Below, piece by piece: positions 11,787-21,700 of a stretch of 64,000 bases of DNA. The stretch covers positions 124,001 through 188,000 of the forward strand of contig SRSI01000021.1 in the NCBI GenBank assembly GCA_005656395.1, read 5' to 3'. The translations under genes and the position numbers were made by a program. The DNA is from Strongyloides papillosus. Lineage: Eukaryota > Nematoda > Chromadorea > Rhabditida > Strongyloididae. A model generated the notes under the pieces. That model did not search any database, was not told the DNA's origin, and saw only the letters and a program-made list of their open reading frames with translations. Numbering within the stretch: the first letter of the stretch is position 1; each line of letters opens with the position of its first letter.

Positions 11787-11806
11787 AACCACTCTGGCAT
11801 CAAGGC
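11787..11806 (-). pseudogene. tRNA-Ser-TGA: tRNA-Ser (TGA), 5' fragment
   Basis: On the minus strand this is the first 20 nt of the serine tRNA: acceptor strand GCCTTGA, TG, and the start of the D-arm CCAGAGTGGTT. It pairs seven for seven with the acceptor TCAAGGC at 5665-5671. Its last 10 nt are one copy of the target-site duplication of the 6.05 kb element. See the 3' part at 5664-5735. Confidence 0.9.
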
Positions 11807-11892
11807 TGTCTTCGGGATCTTTTTATATTATTTGTGGAAATAATAATTATTTAAAGTAAATAGTTTTTTAAAACTGCTAATTTTTTAGTTTA

Positions 11893-12172
11893 GTGAAATA
11901 AAGTACGAATTGGAATTTTATATATCCTACTAAATTAGTATAAATACCAAGATGTTTTGTAACTTAAGTCATTTTATTTTATGTTCTCTTTGTAACACCT
12001 GTCTCTTTTTTATATGTCACTATATTTTTTTTATATATTTTAGGGGTTTGCGTTATTTTATGTCATTTTGTGTTATTTTATGTAATTTGTGCTAAGTGAT
12101 AATAAAGTTTGTGATAAACTAATACGGATCTGCTTTCTATATAGTATACGCCAATAATTTTATAAATTTACT
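11893..12172 (+). repeat. 5' LTR of gypsy element 1
   Basis: 280-bp LTR starting GTGAAATAAAGTACG and ending AAATTTACT. It contains AATAAAG near its 3' part, a plausible polyadenylation signal. The matching 3' copy is at 16352-16629. Confidence 0.93.
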
Positions 12173-12279
12173 GGTATTAGGCGATACTTCTTGTGATAAT
12201 TATTTGTGTTGAAATTTTGTGCGGTTATATTATTGCGAAATTTTGCGGGAAAAGTCATTGTCTTGTTGTGTCGTTAAAG

Positions 12280-15200
12280 ATGGCTGCTAGAAGAGAAGCT
12301 CAAGCCACCGTTATCAATATGTTGAGTAATATTGATAAATTTGACCCTACTAAAGAAAGTTTCAAACGGTGGAGAAAAGAATTTGATGAATACATGGATG
12401 CCATAGAAGAACCAGAAGAGGGAAAGTTAAAATTGTTAAAGTTATGTCTACCCAGGAATGTCAAGGACTGTATAGATGAAATGGATGATGAAAACCCTAC
12501 TTTTACTAATGTATGTACATATTTGGAGCGTAAATACAATGAAGATGCTTTCATACATACAGCTATAGCTAAATGGAGGAATTTAAAATGGAAGAATGAT
12601 ATTGATGGTTTAGTGAAGGAGATAAAGGAGATCCATGGTCTCGGTTGGCCTAGTAGAAAAGGAGAGGAGAAACGCACTGATATGATAAACAAACTATGTG
12701 ATATCGCTCCAAGACATGTTCAAATTGCTTTAGATGAATATGGTGGATCTATTGATGCTGCTGCTGAGAAAATAAAAAGATTAGGACTTTTGGATCGTGA
12801 AAAGCACCTTGGAAAAGAGAAATCTGATAAGGTTAAAAATGATAAATTCAATGGAAATTGTTTTACATGTGGAAAAGCTGGTCACAAGTCTTCTTCATGT
12901 AAATCTCGTCCTGCTGGTGGTGCCTCTATTGTTGTCAAGTCTACTCCTCCCGCTAATAATGGTGAAGTAAAGAATTTTGATAATAGAGAAAGACGTGCAT
13001 GGTCTAAAGCTAACAATGTGTCTGCGCAAGATAGTCAATATCTCGCTAATGTTACTGAAATCTTCAAGGTGGATGATCAATCTGTACTGTTACCTATGTT
13101 GAGTAAGAAAAATGAAGTCACTAATAAGTTGGTAATTGATGATAGTAAAAAGAAGTTGAGCTGTACAAATGTATTACCTATCATTGAAGTCAAAATTGGT
13201 GAAACTTTGGTAAATGCTTTGTTGGATTCTGGCGCTAATACAAACATTATTAGTTATGAACTTGTTACTAAGAAAGGATTTCCTATATTACCTGATGAAT
13301 CTACTGTTCGATCTACATTTGGTGATGTTAGTCAATCTCATGGTAAAACTTTAATTGCTGCTACTATTAATAATAATTCTTATGTTTTGGAATGTCAAGT
13401 TTTTCCTGAATCTCTTATTGATCCTGCTTATCAGTTATTAATAGGAACTCCTGGTATCAATAAATTTGGCGATATAACTTTCAATCTCTCTAATAATGTT
13501 GTTTGTATTAATGGTCATGAAATTGAAATCAAAGGAAAGAATAGTTATAAAAGTGCAAATTCATTGATAATTGAGCCGTCTAAAAGTAATTTGAATGTTG
13601 AAGATGAACTGGTTAGAAGATTTCCTGAATTTAAATCAATGTGCTCCCAATCTAAGACTGATATTGGAAGATGCTCAATTACTGTACCGAAGCAAAGATA
13701 TTTAAGTGAATTTCCTCATCAATTCAAAAAATTTAATTGGAGTAATCATTTGAAACCATTAGCCAGACAGTTAATCAACGAATTAAAAGAATCTGGTGTT
13801 ATAAGAAAATCAAATACTCAATATTTACACAATTTAATATGTGTAAAGAAACCTGGTGGTGAAGGATACAGAGCTACTTTAGATTTAAGAAAAACGAATT
13901 CTGTTACTGTCCCATGGAGATATCCCTGTGCTAATATAAAGAATATGCTTGAAGATTTACATGAATATCAATATTTTAGTAAAATCGATTTAGTATCTTG
14001 TTATCATCAATTTGTTTTGCATCAAGATGATTGTCATAGATTTGGACTATATACTGAAGAAGAAGGAACATTTGAATTTACTAGACTTCCACAAGGATTT
14101 ATTAATTCAAGTTCAATTGTTGCTCAAATCATGGATCAAGTTACTGCTTCAATGAAAGATAAAGTTAGATTCTATGCCGATGATGGACTTATTTATTCTA
14201 AGTTAGATGAAAATCATCATTTAGATGTTGTCAGTGAAGTACTAAAACAACTTCATAAATTTGGATTGAAAATAAGCTTATCTAAATCTACCTTTTTATC
14301 TCAATCTGTTCGATTTCTTGGATATTGTGTATCACCAAAAGGTTTAGAAGTTGATAAAACTTCTGCTCTGGCAATCTCAAAGATTCAAGAACCTTCAAAT
14401 ATTAGACAATTACGATCATTTCTTGGATGCTTAGCTTTCTTTCAATCTTTTATTATATGCTATGCTAAATTATTAAGTCCTTTATATAGATTATTAGAAA
14501 AAGATACTGTTTATAAATTTGGTGAAATTGAAAGACAGGCATTCAATGAAGCAAAACGTCGATTATTAGAATCTCCTACACTTGGTCATTTGAATCCTGA
14601 TTTACCTGTACACATATTTAGTGATGCTTCACAGTGTGCTTATGGTGCTTGTATGACTCAATTAGTTGAGATGAATGACAAACAGGAAGAGGATAATGAT
14701 AACAACAATGATGATAATCAAAAGAAGAAGTTAAGTTATGTTCCTATATTATTTTGGTCGAAGACACGTCCTCATAAAATTAAAACAAGATCCTCAACTC
14801 ATCTTGAACTTCATGCAATAACGTTATTCTTTAGATCTCAACGTGCTCGCCTTATTGGTATGGATATAATTATTCATTGTGACAATAAACCTGTTGTTAG
14901 TATGATTAATGGTGATGATCATTCTGAATTAACTCCTATGATTGAATCATGGTTATCTGAATTGACTGAATATAATGTCAAAGCTGTACATTGTCCTGGA
15001 TCTTTAAATAAGGTAGCTGATTTATTAAGTCGTTCTGTAGATGCTAATGTTGTCAATAATATCTCTCAACTTTATGGTACTAAAGAAAGAAACATGGTTG
15101 GTGAATTTGACCTGAGAAGAATACAAGCTGAAGATGAACTTATGAATAACTATGAGTTAGATGATTTTCAAGGATTAAAAGGAAAGAATATTGATGTTAA

Positions 15201-16347
15201 TGGAAAAATGACCTGGGTTCCATATCTTCCTAAGGATAAATTTGAAATTGTTGCTTCAAAGATACATCAAAGTGGACATTTTAATCATCAGAAGTTATTA
15301 AGAATCTTACGTCCTAGATGGTATAATCCTTTACAAAGTCAAATCATAATGTCTATTGTCAAGAAATGTGTTCCATGTCAATATAGAAATTTGTCTTATG
15401 CTAAAAGAGGGGGTGAGAAGATTATTGGATATAGTGAACCAAGAATATGTTATTACATTGATTTAAGTGGACCATATCAAAGTAACTTATCTAGATCTGG
15501 TAACAAATACATTTTATTAATGGTTGATGCATGTAGCCGCTTTCTTATGGGTATGCCGTTGAAAGATTGTAGCTGTGTTAGTGTTGCTGAAGGTGTAGCT
15601 ACGTTAATTCATCGTTTTGGTAAACCGTTGGTAATAAGATCTGATTGTGCTGCCTACTATACTCAAGAGTTTACAGATCTGTGCATGGCTATGGGAATCT
15701 ATCATCAGAAAGGTACACCATACATACACTCTTCTTCATCAATTGTTGAAAGAGCTTTCCGCACAATTGAATCAATGGTCTCAAAGTTTTTAAATGATAC
15801 GGATACACCAATACACTTGAAAGAATGGGATGCCATATTGGAATATTGTTGTTACAACTACAATACAACCCCTCATGATACTGGTGAATTTAGTCCTTTC
15901 CATATTTTCTTTGGATCTCAACCTAATTTGGTCACTGATATTAAATTAGTTATGCCATGTTCTATTGATAAGAATGTTGAATTAGATGAACTTCTTTACA
16001 GAGTTCAATGTGCTTATTCTGAAAGTTTTAACAATATGGTCAACAAAAGATTATCTGTCAAGCATACCTACCCTCCACATGAAACACAAAGATATGAAAA
16101 AGGTGATTTAATCTTGGTCAAACGTGTTAATCCTAAGAACAAGTTTGAATTCTTGTACAACGGTCCCTATTTTGTTGTATCATCTGATGAATATCGTGTT
16201 TGTTATAAAAAGAAGCCTAACTCCCGTGGTAGACCATATGTAGCACACAAGTCTATGGTCAAAAGTTTCTCACCTTCTGATAATACCTCAAGTAATGAAC
16301 ACCCTAGAAATGGAGAAGATTCTGGTGAACAAACTTCTGAAGAATAG
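12280..16347 (+). CDS. Gag-Pol polyprotein of gypsy element 1
   Basis: The frame is open from 12193, but the Met at 12280 (MAARREAQ) is the likelier start because it opens the gag-like region, giving 1355 aa. In order: gag; one CCHC knuckle CFTCGKAGHKSSSC (about residue 194); aspartic protease LLDSGANTNII (about 315); reverse transcriptase with RLPQGFINSSS and an unusual YADDGLIYS box (about 633) in place of the common YIDD/YLDD; RNase H with IFSDASQCAYGA (about 777); integrase zinc region with H..H..C..C ending CVPCQY; and the DDE core with YIDLSGPY, SDCAAYY and SSIVERAF. The second catalytic Asp is followed by Cys rather than the usual Asn or Ser. There are no stops or frameshifts. The product would copy the element RNA and integrate the cDNA. 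The ORF ends just before the 3' LTR. Confidence 0.93.
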   Translation: MAARREAQATVINMLSNIDKFDPTKESFKRWRKEFDEYMDAIEEPEEGKLKLLKLCLPRNVKDCIDEMDDENPTFTNVCTYLERKYNEDAFIHTAIAKWRNLKWKNDIDGLVKEIKEIHGLGWPSRKGEEKRTDMINKLCDIAPRHVQIALDEYGGSIDAAAEKIKRLGLLDREKHLGKEKSDKVKNDKFNGNCFTCGKAGHKSSSCKSRPAGGASIVVKSTPPANNGEVKNFDNRERRAWSKANNVSAQDSQYLANVTEIFKVDDQSVLLPMLSKKNEVTNKLVIDDSKKKLSCTNVLPIIEVKIGETLVNALLDSGANTNIISYELVTKKGFPILPDESTVRSTFGDVSQSHGKTLIAATINNNSYVLECQVFPESLIDPAYQLLIGTPGINKFGDITFNLSNNVVCINGHEIEIKGKNSYKSANSLIIEPSKSNLNVEDELVRRFPEFKSMCSQSKTDIGRCSITVPKQRYLSEFPHQFKKFNWSNHLKPLARQLINELKESGVIRKSNTQYLHNLICVKKPGGEGYRATLDLRKTNSVTVPWRYPCANIKNMLEDLHEYQYFSKIDLVSCYHQFVLHQDDCHRFGLYTEEEGTFEFTRLPQGFINSSSIVAQIMDQVTASMKDKVRFYADDGLIYSKLDENHHLDVVSEVLKQLHKFGLKISLSKSTFLSQSVRFLGYCVSPKGLEVDKTSALAISKIQEPSNIRQLRSFLGCLAFFQSFIICYAKLLSPLYRLLEKDTVYKFGEIERQAFNEAKRRLLESPTLGHLNPDLPVHIFSDASQCAYGACMTQLVEMNDKQEEDNDNNNDDNQKKKLSYVPILFWSKTRPHKIKTRSSTHLELHAITLFFRSQRARLIGMDIIIHCDNKPVVSMINGDDHSELTPMIESWLSELTEYNVKAVHCPGSLNKVADLLSRSVDANVVNNISQLYGTKERNMVGEFDLRRIQAEDELMNNYELDDFQGLKGKNIDVNGKMTWVPYLPKDKFEIVASKIHQSGHFNHQKLLRILRPRWYNPLQSQIIMSIVKKCVPCQYRNLSYAKRGGEKIIGYSEPRICYYIDLSGPYQSNLSRSGNKYILLMVDACSRFLMGMPLKDCSCVSVAEGVATLIHRFGKPLVIRSDCAAYYTQEFTDLCMAMGIYHQKGTPYIHSSSSIVERAFRTIESMVSKFLNDTDTPIHLKEWDAILEYCCYNYNTTPHDTGEFSPFHIFFGSQPNLVTDIKLVMPCSIDKNVELDELLYRVQCAYSESFNNMVNKRLSVKHTYPPHETQRYEKGDLILVKRVNPKNKFEFLYNGPYFVVSSDEYRVCYKKKPNSRGRPYVAHKSMVKSFSPSDNTSSNEHPRNGEDSGEQTSEE

Positions 16348-16351
16348 AGGA

Positions 16352-16629
16352 GTGAAATAAAGTACGAATTGGAATTTTATATATCCTACTAAATTAGTAT
16401 AAATACCAAGATGTTTTGTAACTTAAGTCATTTTATTTTATGTTCTCTTTGTAACACCTGTCTCTTTTTTATATGTCACTATATTTTTTATATATTTTAG
16501 GGGTTTGCGTTATTTTATGTCATTTTGTGTTATTTTATGTAATTTGTGCTAAGTGATAATAAAGTTTGTGATAAACTAATACGGATCTGCTTTCTATATA
16601 GTATACGCCAATAATTTTATAAATTTACT
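16352..16629 (+). repeat. 3' LTR of gypsy element 1
   Basis: 278-bp LTR matching 11893-12172 apart from a 2-bp deletion in a T run. It is followed by the GTTTA duplication at 16630-16634. Confidence 0.93.
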
Positions 16630-16634
16630 GTTTA

Positions 16635-17678
16635 ATAAATGTAAATAACAAATTGAAATAAAACAACTGGTAGCCTACTTTAATAGTCAAGTTAATATTT
16701 AAATAAATTTTTACCCTTATTTCGCACTCATTGTAGAAAAATAACCGTCCATATTTTCTTAAATAATTGTTTAGAAAATTCAACTAATAAAACACAAATA
16801 AATGTGAAGCACAATTTTTTTTATTGAGAGAAAACATGCTTATTTATCATCTTGAAATAATAATATATTTGAATATATATTTAACATTTGAATTTAAAAT
16901 ATTTAAATTTTCATTCAATAATTAAGAATTGATATACTACATTTGATGATAGCGTAATACTAATCATAATTAAAAAATGTTTATTTATTTAATTTTAATT
17001 TACTACTTTTAATGAAATTTTATACATAGAAAATAATGCAATTTAAAAATTTAGATTAAAATCTTATAATTATGTCAATTTTATTAAAAGTTAGAGCAAC
17101 TCAAAACTTGAACAATGTTTTGTTAATAAAGCCATATTATTGTTAATTCAAATGTTTGATATTTTAGTTTTAATTAAATTAGTGGAATATTATTCTTTTA
17201 AATAGAAAGTCAGTTGAAATTAGTTATGAACATGTTAATAGTAAAAATTAGAATATAAATTTATTTTATTATTTATTATCAATAGAAAAGCAAAAATCAT
17301 AGGTTTAATAGTTTGAATAATTTTTCTTAATAACCATAGGGTATTTAAAAAAATACGATTTAAACACTTTCAAAACTTATTGAACTTTGTTTGCTATTAT
17401 TATTTGGTATAAAAATTTACATTTAAATAACCACAATTTAAAAGGTTATATTCAATTCAAGTTGATGAACGTAGCTGAATTTTGATGATCTATAACTCCG
17501 CTCAAAATTACAATATCGTTGTGAAATTTAAAAATTATATTTGTATGAATTTTAACTGCAAAATGACTATGATATATAAATTTTAGATATTAATATCCGG
17601 AGAACTACTTATGGACAACTTTATATTTTAACCAAAAATTTTGCAAATAATATTTTGGTGATATTAAATGGAAAAAAC
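16635..17678. other. AT-rich spacer, nothing recognised
   Basis: About 1 kb of AT-rich sequence between gypsy element 1 and the tRNA-Glu gene. No ORF, RNA gene or element end was found. Confidence 0.6.
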
Positions 17679-17750
17679 TTCCCATGCCGGGAATCGGACC
17701 CGGGCCGCGTGGGTGAAAACCACGAATCCTAACCACTAGACCACATGGGA
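17679..17750 (-). tRNA. tRNA-Glu-TTC: tRNA-Glu (TTC)
   Basis: A complete 72-nt cloverleaf on the minus strand: acceptor TCCCATG paired with CATGGGA, D-arm TGGTCTAGTGGTTAGGAT, anticodon loop with TTC in CGTGGTTTTCACCCACG, and T-arm CCGGGTCCGATTCCCGG. No intron is present. The sequence is the standard eukaryotic cytosolic Glu tRNA type. Confidence 0.95.
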
Positions 17751-18540
17751 TACCAAGGAATCGAAAAATACCAACTTTCACTTAATATTAAAATATTATT
17801 ACATTTAATTATAGAGAAAACTTATATAAAAACGGTCATAGTAATATAATATATTTTAAAAATAATTTAAAATACTGTTTTATCATTTTTATATTACTAA
17901 ACTTTATGCGCAAATAAAATATTTTATTATTTTTTTTGTTTTATAACTTTTACAACTAATTTCATACTAATAATAATAAATAATGTATGCTATAGCAATA
18001 AAATTGTTATAATGTGGTCTTTAGACTTTTAAATAATTTAAATTATTATTTAAATTCTGCAAAGTATTTTTTTATGTGACATATTAAGCTTTCAATTGGT
18101 TCTATTAAAAAAAGTCACTTTTAATACTCTTTAATTATTTATGTTATTAATAATACACACAAAATTTAGAAAAATCAAATTTTTCTGACTTGAGACTAAT
18201 TTTATCGCAATTATCCCGCACATTAAAATTAAAAGTAACAATTTAAGAGTTGGTAAAATAAGTTACTTTTTTTCTGTGATATTATTTTCATCATAAAATT
18301 TAAGTTGTGTTATATAATACATTTACAAATACAAAATAAGATGCTAATTTTAAATAAAATTGTAAATGGTTTTATAAAGAAAATATACTAACATAGCATA
18401 GTATTTTTTAAAAGTTTCAATATTTTTAATTATTGCAAATTATATTTTTTTGGTAAAATTGTACTCATCTGAAAGCACAATTGTTGTTTTTATATTATCT
18501 TTAAAAACCATCTTTGTAAATTAGTATTCTAAAAAAGTTA
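17751..18540. other. AT-rich spacer, nothing recognised
   Basis: About 790 bp of AT-rich sequence between tRNA-Glu and gypsy element 2. No coding or structural feature was recognised. Confidence 0.6.
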
Positions 18541-18545
18541 TAAAA

Positions 18546-18691
18546 GTAAAATTAATTTTATTTGTCACTACCCCTATAAGTATACACAAAATTAGTACAT
18601 TACAAAACACCTGTTAATAACAATGACAATTACAACATGACTTTATCCTTATATAGCAATATATCATCTTTATTAAAGTGACACCTTCACA
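18546..18691 (-). repeat. 3' LTR of gypsy element 2
   Basis: 146-bp LTR on the minus strand, beginning TGTGAAGGTGTCAC. It contains AATAAAG close to its start and is preceded in element orientation by the polypurine tract. Confidence 0.93.
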
Positions 18692-18701
18692 TCCCCTTCC
18701 T

Positions 18702-21700
18702 TCAGACGTTAATTACTTTAATCTCATTAAGACTTCTTATCAGTGGACGACCCCTAACTTTATTTCTTTTTTTACAGTGGATTCTTAAGCTTTCACCTTC
18801 TCTCTTAGTAACATCCGTTATAACATAGCCTGTCTTCCAACATGCATCAAATTTGTTCTTTTTAGGAAAATAAACAGCTACTGCATCTCCCACTTTAAAA
18901 TTTAATTGACTTAATACATCTGAATTTCCTTCATCTCTCATTCCTGGGACTTGTGTGACAGAAGAACTATTTTTCATTTTGTTTTCAAAATTCAACCGGT
19001 TTATTCTACTTCGGACATCTTTCATTAACAATGCACTAAACCTGTTACACAATTCATGCTCATATTCATCCTGTTGATCAACCAAGTACCTGATTCTTCC
19101 TTCTTTCTGGTTTATATCCATGTTCTCCAGTTCCTTTAGGTCCCATGGTAATAATGACCTTCTCCCAAACATCAGAAAGTGAGGAGATTCTTTCAACGTT
19201 GCATGCTTCATACTATTGATAGCAAAGAATCCTCTTTGAACTACCTTATCCCAGTGCACGTCCAGATCCATCAGTAACTCCATGCCTGTTTTGCTCATGA
19301 CATTCTGCAACGTTTGAATCACCCTTTCCACCAATGACTGCGAAGTGTGCTTATATGGCACTCCCCTCTCAACAGCGATGTTGTGTCTTTCCTTCAGTAC
19401 ATCCAGTGCTTTATCAAAGTATTTGCTGTTATCCGTCTTTATTGTCTCAACCATTCCATATCTGAACAGCAATGATTCCTCCACAGCTTCCACTATCTTC
19501 TCATGACTCAAATCCGGTATCGGCCAACCACCAACAAAACGTGTGTTCACGTCAATCCATACAAGTAGATGTTTATTACCTTTCTCAGACTTGTGAAGAG
19601 GTCCCAAACAATCTATTTGTACTTTCTCCAGTGGTCTCTCAGCAGTGAATTCGTTCATTTTCATTACCATTCTCTGAATTCCATTCCTTTCTATACAAAC
19701 TTTACAATTATTGACATAGTTCTTAAACTGCTGTTTCACGTTTTCATAGGGCCATCTTCTTTCCAGCATATCCATCCCTGCCTCAGCGTACATGTGCCCT
19801 TGCAGATCATGAATCTCCTTAAAAAGTTGGAGCTTCTTCTTCTCCGGCTCTTCCTTATCATTTTCAACCGGTCCAACATCTGGTGACAGTCCTTCTTCAC
19901 TTACTAGATCATCATCATCTTTTACAAGAATTTCATTACCATGTTTTCTCATCTTTATCATTTTTTTTCTCGTAACCCTGCAATATGCCCTTGACATGTA
20001 GTCCGCAGCAACATTTTTAGCTCCTTCCAAGTATCTGATTCTTAACCCATCATACTGCAGTATCCTGTTGATGTACCTGATGTACCTACCAGAATCCGGC
20101 TTCCCACCTGTCAACATTTGCAAAATAGGTCTATGATCCGTGTACACGATAACTTTGGAAGTTTTGGTTACTTCTTTGAAATGATCCAAGGTTCTACAGA
20201 GTCCTCTGATTTCCAGTAAAGTAGCACTAGCAGTTTCTCCTATACCAAGTCTTTTGGAATAGTATCCAACCGGTAGCAGTCTTTCTTCTTTATCATTCAA
20301 ATTTTTCTCTTTAACATTTTTCTCAATCATTTTGTACTTATCAGGATACCTTCTGGACTCCTTTTCAATCCACAATCTCTCAATTTCATTAACCTTTGTC
20401 ATTTGCATCAATAAACCTGATTCGCTGTACTTGCTAGCATCTACAAATAGTATAAATTCCTTACTTTGATCTGGTAACTTGAGAAATCCTATCTCCCTCA
20501 AAATAGTTTGCATTTTCTGGTAACTTTCTTCGCATCTATCAGTCCAGTTGTACTGCATATCCTTCTGCAATAAACATAATAGTGGTTTCTCCAACTCAGT
20601 TATCCCAAAGATAAAATCACGACAATAGTTGACAGCTCCTAAATATCTTCGCAACTCAGAGACATTAGAAGGTTTCTTCATCCGTAATAATCCTTTCACA
20701 TACATAGGGTTTGGTCTAATTTTCATGTAGCTCAAAATAACATTAAGATAACATATTTCTGTCCTCATCAGTTCCATCTTACCTGAATTAATCTTCAATC
20801 CAAAATTTCGCAATCCATCCAGTAAACAAAACAATATTGTTCTGTGGAACATCATAGACTCTTCCATTGTGTAAACAAGAATATCGTCGATGTAAGCCAT
20901 TACTCCGTAAAGGTTTTCATCAATGACATCACCAGTTTCAGTTTTAAATTCACAGTTTTCTATAACTTGATTGATGATAGACTGAGCAATGTTAGTTGAT
21001 ACATTCAAGCCAAATGGTAGACGTTGCCAACTATACAATTCATTTGTTACTGGACATTGTATACCTAACAATGTTCTGTCTGCCTCATTCAATGGAATCT
21101 GCAGGAAGAATTGACGCAAATCAATTTTCGAAAAATAACGTGCTCTGCAAAGTTTTCCATACTCATCCTTGAGGTTCTTCGGTACCACAAATGATCGTTG
21201 TAAGCACTCATTAACCTGTCTTGCATTCAGGCACACTCTAGCATCCCGTTTAACCTTAAATTGAATTTCATCTTCTGAATTATCATTTTTCGTTATTACT
21301 TCAGTGGTATCAACTTTAACAACAACAGTCATATTAACAATAACTGACGGATTATAACATTTCTTTATGGCTCCTATCTGTAACCACTGATCAATAGTTT
21401 CTTTGATTACTTCTTTATCTTTCACACTATGTTTGTACCGGTAAGCCTTTGGAAATTGTTTCAACACCTGTAACTTCGGCGCACTCAACTTGCAACATCC
21501 TAGATCAGTCTTTGAATCAGAGATAACATCAGGATACAACTTCTCCATTTCTTCTTTCAACTCAAGTACGTATGGAGCATCCACACTTCTCACAGTCGAT
21601 ACACGATTGACAATACCTGTTATCTGATCCTTTGCATGATCTTCAGCGCTGACCAGTCTTCCTAACATTGTTATTTCTCTAGTAGCATAATTGATGTTTG

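Larger units (their letters stand above)
11893..16629 (+). mobile_element. Ty3/gypsy-like LTR retrotransposon 1, apparently intact
   Basis: LTRs at 11893-12172 and 16352-16629 are identical except for a 2-bp length change in a T run, so the insertion is recent. The element is flanked by a 5-bp duplication GTTTA (11888-11892 and 16630-16634). The sequence after the 5' LTR begins TGGTATTAGGCGATAC, a possible primer-binding site complementary to a tRNA 3' end; I cannot name that tRNA. A short purine run AGAGGA precedes the 3' LTR. The only ORF is a gag-pol frame and there is no room for an env gene, since the ORF ends 4 bp before the 3' LTR. The 5' LTR begins 87 bp upstream of the first base of the split tRNA-Ser(TGA) gene. 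Confidence 0.93.
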
